DNA of 54,086 bases from Candidatus Abyssobacteria bacterium SURF_17 (GTDB lineage: Bacteria > Abyssobacteria > SURF-5). The position numbers and the translations under genes are program-made. Shown here one piece after another: positions 27,401 through 35,439 of this stretch (position 1 is its first letter; every line of letters starts with the position of its first letter). The stretch spans positions 1-54,086 of the forward strand of contig QZKI01000005.1 in NCBI GenBank assembly GCA_003598055.1, read 5' to 3'. A model generated the notes under the pieces. It was not told the DNA's origin and ran no database searches. It was given only the letters and a program-made list of their open reading frames with translations.

Positions 27401-27427
27401 AAGAAGAAACAAGCCGACGGCAAGTGA
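24416..27427 (+). CDS. YdbH-like (AsmA/TamB superfamily) envelope protein
   Basis: A 1003-aa protein with one N-terminal membrane anchor (residues about 8-28) and then a long, repetitive beta-rich region of the AsmA/TamB type (VEIQMGAIHFSW, VSAELIAPKIDISSDAQGRL). Such proteins form hydrophobic grooves that span the periplasm and carry phospholipids to the outer membrane. The C-terminal part (about 840-1000) resembles the YdbH 'dicarboxylate transport' domain. The next gene encodes a YnbE/YdbL-type lipoprotein, which in E. coli is the partner set of YdbH; that context is the best evidence for the YdbH identity rather than AsmA or TamB. The 49-base gap and the promoter at 24317 indicate one operon. 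Confidence 0.75.
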   Translation: MTGKVKKVLLSSGISICLIILTAIALLAWYERTGRLRALIERRASDYTGVEIQMGAIHFSWPPAVDIEGFAVSTVEDEGAPLLTCQTLKLKSSLRNVLQRRLVSAELIAPKIDISSDAQGRLNLPELNKKSQSDTSFSAGTVRIVNGELNIDVPQAKVRLQGVHATFGKPAFSLGSENVLNLHVGQADISLTRKDADSIPIGLKSMESKFVFYQKPAATEVEADIYVSTTAQIPQVLLLSNVPMNLALAFDYTPQRDALENALLTLSMPSLSPIRVYGAIADVMSGNPSLNLSLSFEAPQVADLLEYTELFQRPIYKEVTALGALTVDGELKGYMNDVRIALRTRMKDGSFHWRRIRLEDINGEVPIVKTTKSIAVGPGAIDAGKGSISLRDASVELSGMHASLSADESHVSLDALSMNVSDIGKASMKGSYEYRTGELTGSVRMSDIPAGDALGFLSENVSRLPDNLSVAGTLTSECDYHAKLVPRLKHVSAHYDVALKDGEISLGEFISAAGLMARVKGYAESDAPDRKWKVDADGTAGNFEILVDTFYQSFAEAEFPFSLSGAYDIQTKRFEDANIALNLNGMGELSARGSAQFAPDRDISMQFRADNVDLEQTFKQVGQQVLSEFSSLFREAEMGGTATVAAAVQLRAENWTAGGVLDIDKGRLALREDVLSFNSLSAHMPFNVQSSRYASNAPVAFTDKDYGRIMLADLRMGPVRVPDLTLRAALKENALRVQRPPPINLFGGKLALGEFRGENMLGVHARIETSLAAEAVDIYEVCREFSLPKVTGNLNARFPAVTLTVDSLASEGAARVNAFGGSIDISSFGVEKPLSPVRTFKADLVFREIDLSEVTAALNFGAISGIMEGTLTGFELSQGQPAAFIADFGTVPRKGVSQRINFDAVQNITILGTGQGFQASIGRGLASFFEEFRYDKMGFYCTLKNDNFRMRGKVVQGGTEYFVKGVVLGPSINVINRNPGQTVSFKSMLERVNRVKKKQADGK

Positions 27428-27476
27428 TTGGGAGCGTACCAGCCAGAGCCGTCCGCAATCAGATGGGAGGAAAAAA

Positions 27477-28067
27477 ATGAAGAAATCGATCCTACTAGCG
27501 ACAGTTCTCGCGCTCTTGTTCACGCTTGCTTGCGTGACGGTCAACGTCTACTTCCCGGCTGCAGAGGTTCAGCGCGCCGCGGACAAGATAGTGGAAGAGG
27601 TGCAGGGCACGCAGCCCACAACGAGCGAAGCCCCATCGGACGAGAGTATGCTGCGGCGCTCATGGAATGCGATTGCGCTTTTCCAGAACGAGGCATACGC
27701 GCAACCCGACATCAATATAACCACGCCCAACATACGCGCACTGAAGGCTAAGATGAAGGAAAGGTTCCCCTCGCTCCAGCCCCTCTACGGCAATGGGGTC
27801 GTCGGGGAGACGAACGACGGACTGTTGAACATTCGGTCGCTCGAGGGCCTCGGCCTTAAGGAAAAGGCGGACGCGAAGAAACTGGTCGAAGCCGAAAATG
27901 CCGACCGCGAAAACCTCTATCGCGAAATTGCCAAGGCCAATGACCTCACACCGGATACTATCCCTCAAATCAAGGAGCTCTTCGCCAATAGCTGGCGCAA
28001 GAATGCAAAAAAAGGCTGGTGGATACAAGAAGACGATGGGGAATGGGTGAAAAAAGTTTCCGAGTAG
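27477..28067 (+). CDS. Lipoprotein-like protein joining YnbE-like and YdbL (DUF1318) parts
   Basis: The N-terminus MKKSILLATVLALLFTLAC looks like a lipoprotein signal; the acceptor would be Cys19 in a TLAC box (Thr at -3 is atypical). Right after it comes VTVNVYFPAAEVQRAADKI, like the short strand-forming YnbE segment. After a linker, residues about 110-195 match YdbL: GVVGETNDGLLNI, LVEAENADRENLYREIA, and a final WWIQEDDGEWVKK. In E. coli YnbE (lipoprotein) and YdbL (periplasmic chaperone) are separate and work with YdbH in lipid transport. Here one 196-aa protein seems to combine them. GGGAGG lies about seven bases before the ATG. Inference rests on remembered sequences. Confidence 0.75.
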   Translation: MKKSILLATVLALLFTLACVTVNVYFPAAEVQRAADKIVEEVQGTQPTTSEAPSDESMLRRSWNAIALFQNEAYAQPDINITTPNIRALKAKMKERFPSLQPLYGNGVVGETNDGLLNIRSLEGLGLKEKADAKKLVEAENADRENLYREIAKANDLTPDTIPQIKELFANSWRKNAKKGWWIQEDDGEWVKKVSE

Positions 28068-28091
28068 CGACGTCGCACGGTGAGATAAAGC

Positions 28092-28128
28092 GCAAGAGGC
28101 GCCTGCTTTGCTTAGAGGCGCCTCTTGC
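28092..28128. terminator. Bidirectional terminator between convergent genes
   Basis: A perfect 13-bp stem GCAAGAGGCGCCT / AGGCGCCTCTTGC with an 11-base loop, placed between the YdbL-like gene (+) and HU (-). It is followed by TTTGGG on the plus strand and has a short A/T flank on the other, so the T-tracts are weak. Confidence 0.7.
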
Positions 28129-28161
28129 TTTGGGTATTCAAATTGATGAAAAACGAAAAAA

Positions 28162-28431
28162 CTAAACGCTGTTCTTGAAAGCCTGACCGGCCTTGAAGCC
28201 GACGCTCTTACTCGCCTTAATCGCTATTGCCTCGCCGGTTCTCGGGTTCCGGCCCATGCGCGCCTTGCGTTTGCGAACGTCAAACGTGCCGAATCCCACA
28301 AGCTGCACCTTCTTGTCCTTCCTGAGTCCCTTCTTGACGTTCGCCAGAACAGAATTGACCGCTCGTTCCGCGGCCGCCTTGCTCGATTTGAGTTCCTTCG
28401 CAACGGCGTCAACCAATTCTCCTTTGTTCAT
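28162..28431 (-). CDS. hup: HU-family DNA-binding protein
   Basis: A nucleoid protein that bends DNA as a dimer. The 89-aa sequence fits the HU/IHF family: MNKGELVDAVAKEL, VQLVGFGTFDVRKRKARMG (the signature) and RNPRTGEAIAI with the DNA-intercalating NPRTG arm. The frame has an ATG two codons upstream (28437), but AAAGGAG would touch it; from ATG 28431 the spacing is seven bases. An extended promoter lies at 28580-28608. It is convergent to the YdbL-like gene, which shares its terminator. Confidence 0.95.
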   Translation of the reverse strand: MNKGELVDAVAKELKSSKAAAERAVNSVLANVKKGLRKDKKVQLVGFGTFDVRKRKARMGRNPRTGEAIAIKASKSVGFKAGQAFKNSV

Positions 28432-28579
28432 GAACATTCTCCTTTCAGCCTAGCGTGGAAACCCTCCTGCGAAGCCTTTTGCATGCATCCTTTTATTTCT
28501 TCCCGTGCCGACGCACCCCCTCCTTTCGTTTGCTGAACTCAAAGCAATCTTCCCGAAAAAAACCCTTAAATTTTGCAAG

Positions 28580-28608
28580 ATTATATCAGAAAAATGACTG
28601 ACATGCAA
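28580..28608 (-). promoter_or_regulatory. Promoter for the HU gene
   Basis: Minus strand: TTGCAT (28608-28603), a 17-base spacer ending TGA, and TATAAT (28585-28580). A near-consensus, extended -10 promoter fits an abundant protein. Confidence 0.75.
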
Positions 28609-28807
28609 GGAATTTCGTCTACACATTTTTTCCGGAAAGGTGCCCGGCTCATAGCGGACACGATGCCGCGGTCGATGTTGTTCCACCCCCTGTGCGTCAA
28701 GTTGTCGATGAGGTCGAGTGCGTGCGCGGAGTTCCCGCCGCATCGGGACCCCGCCGCAAGGCGTGTCGTCTCGGGCTTTCGAGCGCAAAGGAATGTCCCG
28801 CAGGGAC

Positions 28808-28845
28808 AAAAAAAAGAGGAAGCCGCCTTCCTTGGCGGCCTCCTC
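28808..28845 (-). terminator. Rho-independent terminator of the gsp operon
   Basis: Minus strand: GAGGAGGCCGCC, loop AAGGAA, GGCGGCTTCCTC, then eight T. One mismatch in a 12-bp GC-rich stem. It begins 25 bases after the gspF stop codon. Confidence 0.9.
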
Positions 28846-28869
28846 TGGCGGAAGGGACTTCAAACAAAG

Positions 28870-30069
28870 CTATTCTATGCCCGTGATCTGGGTGAGGAGT
28901 GATACGTAAGGCCAGAAGAAAGAAAGCGTGAGGAAGAGTACGACCAATCCCAATCCCAGAATCATGATCGGCTCAATCAAAGACCGCAACGTCAGTACAG
29001 CGGTCTCTACTTCTCGTTCGAAAATCGCCGCCATCTGGCGCGATACCTTTTCGAGTGCGCCCGACTCCTCTCCCGTGGCCAGCATGTCGGTCACCAGCGG
29101 TGGCACCACCTTCGAGCGTCTCAGTGGCTTTTCGAGGCCCTCCCCTCGTTCGATTGACTCGCGCACTTGCTGCAGGTCCTGGGCAAACGCAGAGTTGCCG
29201 ACAGCTTCCTTCGCGAGGTCGAGCGTCTCGAGGATGGAGATACCCGCATTCAACAGGGTCGCGAACGTGTTGGCGAAATCAGCGACCACTCTCTTCGTAA
29301 TTACCTGCCCGAATATCGGCATGTGCATCTTCCAGTAATCAATGCGAAGACGGCCGCCGGAAGTCTGTGCATACGAATACACGAGGAACACCAGCCCCAC
29401 TATGATTAATATCCAAAGCCACCAAAAACCCACAAGAGCATGTGTGAAGGCGAGAGCCGCCCGGGTTATTAACGGTAGGTCGATTTCAAAAGACTTAAAC
29501 ATCGACTCGAACTGAGGAACCACGAACACAAAATAAAGGATGAGCACCGCCAGGCTCGCCATCACAATCACGAAGGGATACGCGAGGGCCGACCGCACCT
29601 GCCGACGCAGCAAGTCCCTCTTCTCACGATACTCCGCAAGGTGCGTGATGATTTCCGTGAGTGTTCCCGAACTCTCACCTGCCCGTATCGTGCTGACAAA
29701 CAAGTGGTTGAAGAACCTGGGATGGTAGGAAAGTGATTGCCAGAGCGTGTTGCCTGCCTCGATTCTGTCGGCAACACTCTTCAATACGTCTCGGAATGTC
29801 TTGTTTGATGTGCGGCTCGCGAGCGTATTCATGCCTCTCAGCAAGGTCACGCCAGCCTCAAGCAGCATCACCAGTTGGCGCAAGAAGGAAGTGATTATCT
29901 CTTCACGAACCCTTCCTTTGCCAACGCTTGCCTTCAGAAACCTACTGAGACCCGAACCTGCCTCTTCCGCCTTCTGCGGCTCGCCCTCAAAACGAACCTG
30001 TGCGCTCTCACCCGGTTTCGAGACATCCGCCGTTTGTGTTCTCTCCGGCTTGTTCTTTTGCTCTGGCAT
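28870..30069 (-). CDS. gspF: Type II secretion / type IV pilus inner-membrane protein GspF/PilC
   Basis: The polytopic platform protein that couples the assembly ATPase to pseudopilus growth. It has two T2SSF repeats (about 70-190 and 275-395), each followed by hydrophobic helices: EEIITSFLRQLVMLLEAGVT, SGTLTEIITHLAEYREKRDL, FANTFATLLNAGISILETL and the final LFLTLSFFWPYVSLL. The start is ATG 30069, after GGGAGGG at nine bases; the frame runs upstream to 30144 without support. It is the last gene of the gsp-like operon and is followed by a strong terminator. The first 50 residues are a hydrophilic, charged extension. Confidence 0.92.
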   Translation of the reverse strand: MPEQKNKPERTQTADVSKPGESAQVRFEGEPQKAEEAGSGLSRFLKASVGKGRVREEIITSFLRQLVMLLEAGVTLLRGMNTLASRTSNKTFRDVLKSVADRIEAGNTLWQSLSYHPRFFNHLFVSTIRAGESSGTLTEIITHLAEYREKRDLLRRQVRSALAYPFVIVMASLAVLILYFVFVVPQFESMFKSFEIDLPLITRAALAFTHALVGFWWLWILIIVGLVFLVYSYAQTSGGRLRIDYWKMHMPIFGQVITKRVVADFANTFATLLNAGISILETLDLAKEAVGNSAFAQDLQQVRESIERGEGLEKPLRRSKVVPPLVTDMLATGEESGALEKVSRQMAAIFEREVETAVLTLRSLIEPIMILGLGLVVLFLTLSFFWPYVSLLTQITGIE

Positions 30070-30140
30070 TACCGTGGTCCCTCCCCACTCTTGGCAACCA
30101 TTACTCCATCGAGTGCAGACGCAGGAAAGAGTTCCCGCAC

Positions 30141-31688
30141 TCAACTGCCTATTGCTCGCAAGACCTCTTCCGCAGTAGTAATTCCCGCAGCTACCTTCTG
30201 TGCTCCTCTCTCTGGAAGGAACTTCATCTTCCTTTCGGCAGCAACCTCTTCTATTTCTTCAACCGGGGCTCCCGTTGTTATCTTAACCCGCATCTGGTCA
30301 TCGATCTTCAGCACCTCAAACACGCCGGTGCGTCCATAGAATCCCGTATCATTGCAGTGCGGACAGCCTCTGCCGCGGAAGAACGGCCCCGCTGATTCAG
30401 GCAGCCCAAGCTCGGCCAGCAGCTCCTTCGGGGGCTCGTCTTGCTCCCTGCAATGTGCGCAATTCACCCGCACGAGCCGCTGAGCAATCACGACGTCGAG
30501 TGCGCTCGCTATCATGAAACCCTTTATTCCCATATGACGCATTGCCGTTATCGTTTCGAACGCATTGTTCGTGTGCATCGTGCTCAGAACCCGGTGTCCC
30601 GTGACAGCAGCCCGAACGGTTATGTGCGCGGAATCATCGTCCCGTATCTCACCGACCATGAGGGTGTCGATATCCAGCCGCAGCGCTCCCCTGAGCACTC
30701 GCGAATATGTGAGGTCGGCCAACGCATTCACTTGCACCTGATTCATTCCCTTGAGCTGGAACTCGACAGGGTCTTCTATGGTCACAATGTTTTCGGAGAA
30801 TACGTTCAACCCGTTCAACACGGTGTACAGCGTCGTCGTCTTGCCCGAGCCCATCGGGCCGGTGACCAGGAGCATGCCTCCCTTGCGCTCGATGAACCTC
30901 TCGATTGCGTGTTGATCCGCAGACTCCATGCCGAGTTCTTCCAGACTCTTGATCACGTTACCTGAACCGATAAAGCGGAGCACAAGCTTCTCGCCGAAGT
31001 ATGTCGGCAGCGTGGCAACGCGGATGTCCCATTCACGGGTTCCAAACTTAATCGTGAAATGACCATCCTGCGGAGTCCGCGTGTTCGTTATGTCCATATT
31101 ACAGAGAATCTTCAGCCGGCTTACCATGCCAGCCTCGATTGAGCGGGAAAGATTGACGATATCGTACAGCACTCCGTCAATCCGGTATCGCACGCGCACC
31201 GAATCCTCTTGCGGGTCGAAGTGGATGTCGGTGGCGCGCGAACTCGTTGCGCCCTCGATGATTGCGTTCACGAGTTCGACGGGCGAACTCCGGGGCACAG
31301 ATTTCTGTAATGTATCAATTTCCTGTCTTAAGGTTCCGTCTGCGCGTTCCGCAGCCGCTTCGGCGCGCTTATGAGGCATATAACGCTCGATGAGTTCGTC
31401 GACGACCTCGGTCGGAACGAGGACGGGGATTACGTCCATCGAGCTTACTACTCGATATTTGTCGAGACTGCCGACTTGACTGTCGTCAGTCATGGCCAGC
31501 TTGAGCGCGTCATTCTCACAGCTCAGCGGAAACACTTTAAAATCGCGTATTACTTGCTCTGGTATCAGCTCGATTGCCTGGGGGTCCACTTTTTCCGGCA
31601 CTCTTTCGAGCCGCTCAATCGCGTTTGGCTGCGCCCGCTCGGGTACCTTTTCCTGCGCTCTTGAAGCCCGTTTCCTTGTCAGCGCCAT
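30141..31688 (-). CDS. gspE: GspE/PilB-family assembly ATPase (full length)
   Basis: A hexameric secretion ATPase. Residues about 25-125 correspond to the N-terminal MshEN/GspE_N domain; the core has TGPMGSGKTTTLY (Walker A), the Asp box TIEDPVEFQLKG, Walker B DTLMVGEIRD and the His box TGHRVLSTMHTNNAFET. Zinc-binding CAHC...CPHC follows. One deviation stands out: the normally conserved LRQDPD before Walker B is LRLDID here, and the Walker A has Met where Thr is usual. The start is ATG 31688 (AGAAGGTGAG upstream). It is the downstream copy of two tandem ATPase genes; both copies keep the catalytic Lys and Glu. Confidence 0.93.
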   Translation of the reverse strand: MALTRKRASRAQEKVPERAQPNAIERLERVPEKVDPQAIELIPEQVIRDFKVFPLSCENDALKLAMTDDSQVGSLDKYRVVSSMDVIPVLVPTEVVDELIERYMPHKRAEAAAERADGTLRQEIDTLQKSVPRSSPVELVNAIIEGATSSRATDIHFDPQEDSVRVRYRIDGVLYDIVNLSRSIEAGMVSRLKILCNMDITNTRTPQDGHFTIKFGTREWDIRVATLPTYFGEKLVLRFIGSGNVIKSLEELGMESADQHAIERFIERKGGMLLVTGPMGSGKTTTLYTVLNGLNVFSENIVTIEDPVEFQLKGMNQVQVNALADLTYSRVLRGALRLDIDTLMVGEIRDDDSAHITVRAAVTGHRVLSTMHTNNAFETITAMRHMGIKGFMIASALDVVIAQRLVRVNCAHCREQDEPPKELLAELGLPESAGPFFRGRGCPHCNDTGFYGRTGVFEVLKIDDQMRVKITTGAPVEEIEEVAAERKMKFLPERGAQKVAAGITTAEEVLRAIGS

Positions 31689-31799
31689 TATGTACTGCTC
31701 ACCTTCTGAACAGCGCCGCACACCCCAGCGCTTGCTCATTACTGAAATTCGCCGCTCGCCGCGAAGCCCCGGAGGCGCGGCGCACGACGCGGTGCATCT

Positions 31800-33116
31800 T
31801 CAGAACCTCAAAACCCTGATTACCTCTTCGATACTCGATGTTCCGTCAAGGACCTTGTTTACTCCTTTTTCGAGGAGACTCTTCATTCCTTCGGACCGGG
31901 CTATCTTTATGATTTGTTCGAGCGATTTCTCGGCAAGAATCGCCTTCTTCATCGATGGAGTGACCCGCAACAATTCGTAAGCCGCGGTGCGGCCCATGTA
32001 TCCCGTATTGTTGCACTTCTCGCACCCCTTGGCACGGTAAATGGTGCCGCTCCCCGGCTTTATCTCCAGTTCTTGCAAGAGGTCCGGCTCGGGCTCATAC
32101 GCTTCTCGACACTCCGTGCACAGTCTCCTGACAAGTCTCTGCGCCAGGATGCATAAGAGTGAGCTCGTTATCAGGAATGGGCGCACGTTCATGTTGATGA
32201 GCGTGTTGATGGCGTCCGGCGCAGTGTTGGCGTGGATAGTGCTGAATACGCGGTGGCCGGTCATTGCCGCACGAATTGCGATGGCGGCCGTTTCCAGGTC
32301 GCGCACCTCGCCGACAAGAATGGTGTCGGGGTCCTGCCTCAAGGATGCGCGAAGCGTGCTCGCAAACGTAAGCTCGACAGCAGGATTGATCTGCACCTGG
32401 TTGATCCCCTTGAGTTGGTATTCGACGGGGTCCTCCAGCGTGATTATGTTATACGTCCGGTGGTTGATTCGCTCCAGCGAAGCATACAGCGTTGTCGTCT
32501 TGCCCGAACCTGTCGGCCCGGTTACGAGGGTCATTCCCTGCGGCTTCGTTATGATTTCCTCGTACAACACACGGTCCGTATACTCCATACCGAGTTCGCT
32601 CAGCTTGGGAATCCCGCTCGTTGAATCCAGCACGCGAAGCGTCATCTTTTCGCCTCTGAAAGTCGGCAGAGCGGACACGCGCAAGTCGAAACGTCTTTCG
32701 CCAATGCTCATGTTTATATGCCCGTCCTGCGGCCGGCGCGTTTCCGAGATGTCCATCTCAGCGAGAACCTTCAATCGAGCGACCACGTTCGGCTGCACCC
32801 GTTTGGGAATGGGGAGAACATCGTGCAGCATGCCGTCGATGCGAAGCCGTGCCACTAAGCCTGTTTCCGTCGGGTCAAAATGGATGTCGGTCGCGCGCGA
32901 GTTCACCGCCAACTCGATCACCGCAGACACAAGCATTACCGGCTGAACGTTCTCGACGGAGCCGCCGAGCCTGTCAAGAATTCGTTTCTTCAGCGCCTCG
33001 CCGGCAGCCGTCGCCTTCTGCTCAAGCTGGAGTTCCTTTTCCAGCCTTTGCTGGAGCACATCCTCCATCTTCTCTTCAGCCACCGCTACACCTTTTTCTT
33101 CTGGAGAACCGCCCAT
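31800..33116 (-). CDS. GspE/PilB-family assembly ATPase, N-terminally short
   Basis: At 438 aa it lacks the N-terminal MshEN-type domain of the neighbouring copy and begins with a charged coiled-coil-like stretch (residues 1-50). The core is more canonical than its neighbour: TGPTGSGKTTTLY, TLEDPVEYQLKG, LRQDPDTILVGEVRD, TGHRVFSTIHANTAPD, and zinc cysteines CTEC...CEKC. It might be the true elongation motor, with the 532-frame copy modified, or the two could form mixed hexamers or power different steps. CAGGAG lies nine bases before the ATG. Identity is between GspE and PilB; retraction (PilT) features are absent. Confidence 0.92.
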   Translation of the reverse strand: MGGSPEEKGVAVAEEKMEDVLQQRLEKELQLEQKATAAGEALKKRILDRLGGSVENVQPVMLVSAVIELAVNSRATDIHFDPTETGLVARLRIDGMLHDVLPIPKRVQPNVVARLKVLAEMDISETRRPQDGHINMSIGERRFDLRVSALPTFRGEKMTLRVLDSTSGIPKLSELGMEYTDRVLYEEIITKPQGMTLVTGPTGSGKTTTLYASLERINHRTYNIITLEDPVEYQLKGINQVQINPAVELTFASTLRASLRQDPDTILVGEVRDLETAAIAIRAAMTGHRVFSTIHANTAPDAINTLINMNVRPFLITSSLLCILAQRLVRRLCTECREAYEPEPDLLQELEIKPGSGTIYRAKGCEKCNNTGYMGRTAAYELLRVTPSMKKAILAEKSLEQIIKIARSEGMKSLLEKGVNKVLDGTSSIEEVIRVLRF

Positions 33117-33163
33117 GGTCTTCTACTCCTGAACAGTGTCGCCCCGAGGTCTCGACAATCGCC

Positions 33164-34012
33164 TCAGGAACTCTCCCATGATATGATTTCCACGTTCTGG
33201 CCGTCCTTACGCTCCAGAACTGCAATAACCCTCTTGTTGCTCACTACCCGCGTACCCAGGCGCACCGAGCCCGCAGCCTCCACCCGGAAGATATTCGAGT
33301 TGACCTTTATCAGGGGAAGCGACGGAGCCACTCTCAAAGGGGTAAGCCCCGGTACCTTGGCAAGGTCATCCGGCGCGGCAAACACGAAGTCATCACGTGT
33401 GCCTTCCTGACCATCCGCTCCCCTGCGGAACTCCACGGTCGCCTGAGCGGCATTCGCGTCCATACCCGGCAAAGCCTGAATCACATCTGCGCTCGCGGTA
33501 TTGACGTTAACCTTGCCGTCCCCGAGGACGGTGCAGAGGGCGATTGCGCGCGTGAGCGCATCGGCCCCGATGCCCGCGCTGCCCAGGTCCTCGACTGCGA
33601 ACACCTTCGCTGAGGAACGGAAATCGACAATTGCAGCCAGAGCCTCCCTGTTGCCGCCAAGAATAGTGCTCAAGGTCTGCGGGGATGCGCTCAGCACATT
33701 GATACGCGCCGATTCGTCCTGCACCGTGAGCGTGTAGCCTCCGTCGCCCAGGGGTATCATCTCAGGAGAGTCTCCCGGCCACCATGCGTCGGAATACGCA
33801 TCCACTACGGGCGAGTCAGCGCTCAAACGCGCAATTACATCCTCGACTCCGGCCACTGCCATGTAATGCGCCTTCAGATTGTTCGCGTCCCGTGCCGCAT
33901 ATGCGGTCTCCAACCGCATGTGTGCCAGGAAAACGCTCGCCAGTAGCCCCAGAATCACGAGCACCCCCAGGGCAGCCAGCATAGCCACCCCCCGTTGGTC
34001 TGTGACTCTCAA
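33164..34012 (-). CDS. gspK: Type II secretion minor pseudopilin GspK-like
   Basis: The N-terminus RGVAMLAALGVLVILGLLA is a class III prepilin-like segment (GspK has no Glu at +5, as here). It continues into the large globular domain typical of GspK, with helix-hairpin-helix-like pieces VNVNTASADVIQALPGMD and DLAKVPGLTP. GspK sits at the pseudopilus tip with I and J. Start is TTG 34012 after a GGGAGGGAGAGG stretch. The 282-aa length is near the family norm. It lies 24 bases after the GspJ-like gene, within the operon. Confidence 0.88.
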   Translation of the reverse strand: MRVTDQRGVAMLAALGVLVILGLLASVFLAHMRLETAYAARDANNLKAHYMAVAGVEDVIARLSADSPVVDAYSDAWWPGDSPEMIPLGDGGYTLTVQDESARINVLSASPQTLSTILGGNREALAAIVDFRSSAKVFAVEDLGSAGIGADALTRAIALCTVLGDGKVNVNTASADVIQALPGMDANAAQATVEFRRGADGQEGTRDDFVFAAPDDLAKVPGLTPLRVAPSLPLIKVNSNIFRVEAAGSVRLGTRVVSNKRVIAVLERKDGQNVEIISWESS

Positions 34013-34036
34013 TCCTCTCCCTCCCTTCGGCCTTGC

Positions 34037-34780
34037 TCAGCGTGACGGAATGTTCACGACCGTGGTGAACGAAGTGGGCTGTCTTGAAATTTCGCCGGGC
34101 ATGAATATGGTAATCTTGACGGCCCGTGGCAGGTGAACCGGTTTCGGCGCGGGCGCTTTTCCGGACACGGGAGCCTGCCCCTCGAGCACCGCCTCCACGA
34201 CTTCCTCGGCCCAGCCCGGCGGCAGCGAGGTGCCCGTGGAAGCTGACGGCCATTCCTGCACCCATTCCGCTGGCTCCACCGACTCGTCCAGATAGCTGAA
34301 ATCGAGCCCAATCGCTCTTGTCAGCAGCGTCTCGCCCGTGCCTGCTTCTGCTTCGGCTCCGAGGGAGGCACGGGTTTGCACGAGCACCATCGGATACATC
34401 TCCCCTTCTGGAGCGCGCTCTAAACGGTAACTGATTCTTTGCACCGACCCGACATGAGAAAAACCTGTGTCAAGCACCGGGAAGATCAACTCGTCAGAAG
34501 GAAGCATGACCCCCCCTGCATCATACGAGCTATTGCGACCGATAAACGAGCCACCCGATTGCAATGCCGTTGGGTACGTCCGCCTGAGCATGTCCGAGAT
34601 TGCGTCCAGCGTTCTCCATGCATCCGGATAACGAGATGTCATCCTTTTTGCCAGGTCCATGGATTGAAATGCCTTGCTGACGCTCGGGATGGCGATGCCC
34701 ATGAAGATGCCGAGTATCGCAATCACAACCAGCAGCTCAATAATGGTCATACCAGTCGGTCTTCTCTGTCGCAATCGCAT
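34037..34780 (-). CDS. Prepilin-type pseudopilin, GspJ-like
   Basis: Prepilin signal RRPTG-MTIIELLVVIAILG with cleavage after Gly10 and Glu at mature position +5. The globular part (about 40-247) is beta-rich; the positions between gspI-like and gspK and the size of 247 aa suggest GspJ. A proline- and alanine-rich insert (about 200-220) is unusual. It starts six bases after the GspI-like gene (AAAGGAA lies in the end of that gene), so the two are translationally coupled. GspJ helps form the pseudopilus tip. Confidence 0.82.
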   Translation of the reverse strand: MRLRQRRPTGMTIIELLVVIAILGIFMGIAIPSVSKAFQSMDLAKRMTSRYPDAWRTLDAISDMLRRTYPTALQSGGSFIGRNSSYDAGGVMLPSDELIFPVLDTGFSHVGSVQRISYRLERAPEGEMYPMVLVQTRASLGAEAEAGTGETLLTRAIGLDFSYLDESVEPAEWVQEWPSASTGTSLPPGWAEEVVEAVLEGQAPVSGKAPAPKPVHLPRAVKITIFMPGEISRQPTSFTTVVNIPSR

Positions 34781-34785
34781 ATCGG

Positions 34786-35391
34786 CTATTCCTTTGCGAG
34801 CGCCACGGCGCTGGTAATCCTGAGCTTCTCTTTACCCTGGGCGACTTCGGGTGAACCATCGGCTGCTTCGCGAATAAGCGTGAATTCCTCACGGTTTTCC
34901 GACAGCCAGAAATCCTCTTCCGCCCCCAATGTTCTTCGCAGAAGAGGCCTTTCTTCAACCATGTAAACATGCAGCGTCACATGGAAAAGGCGCGGGGTGT
35001 CAGCCGACGGAATTGCTTCCGCCAGCCACATAAACGGCTGGGTATCTTCAGCGTGCATTGACCCGAAGTCCGCGAATGAGCTTGGGCGGTCGCGCAAGAA
35101 GACAGGCGCGCCCGACTCTCCTACAGAGGCTTCAGGCGCCGCCTGAGCAGCGAGCGTTCGCATGATCTCTTCCATTTTCGCCTGCGCCAGAATCTGCGCC
35201 ATCTCTATCTGTTTTGCTTTGCGAGAGAGTGTTAGGCCTGCCGAGAAGAGTTGGGCAAATACCATAATCGCTACCTGCAACACGACGAAAGCAATGATTA
35301 ACTCGAGCAGGGTGAGACCGCGTGTGTCCGAGACCAGGGCGGACACCGGCATGCGTCGATTCAATCGCGAAGAAGCGTTCCTCAAAGCCAT
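34786..35391 (-). CDS. Prepilin-type pseudopilin, GspI-like
   Basis: A long basic leader ends in SDTRG-LTLLELIIAFVVLQ, a standard prepilin peptidase site with Glu at +5. The 24-residue leader is longer than usual. The 201-aa protein continues with QIEMAQILAQAKMEEIM, like GspI (usually followed by a Glu/Met-rich helix). It begins the set I-J-K, the initiation complex of a type II secretion pseudopilus. GGAGG is seven bases before the ATG. Confidence 0.82.
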   Translation of the reverse strand: MALRNASSRLNRRMPVSALVSDTRGLTLLELIIAFVVLQVAIMVFAQLFSAGLTLSRKAKQIEMAQILAQAKMEEIMRTLAAQAAPEASVGESGAPVFLRDRPSSFADFGSMHAEDTQPFMWLAEAIPSADTPRLFHVTLHVYMVEERPLLRRTLGAEEDFWLSENREEFTLIREAADGSPEVAQGKEKLRITSAVALAKE

Positions 35392-35439
35392 GATGTGGCC
35401 TCCGGGGTTGTCTCCAAGATACGCCCGCGCGCCACAGAA

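Larger units (their letters stand above)
28432..28869. other. 438-bp gap: HU leader, HU promoter and the terminator of the gsp operon
   Basis: From right to left it holds the terminator of the gspF gene (28808-28845), an unassigned GC-rich stretch (28640-28800), the HU promoter (28580-28608) and a leader of about 140 bases. No gene is supported. Confidence 0.6.

Noticed and set aside
32041..32946. Long plus-strand frame (about 300 codons) opposite the short ATPase gene
   Set aside because: Ser/Arg-rich antisense shadow of a conserved gene.
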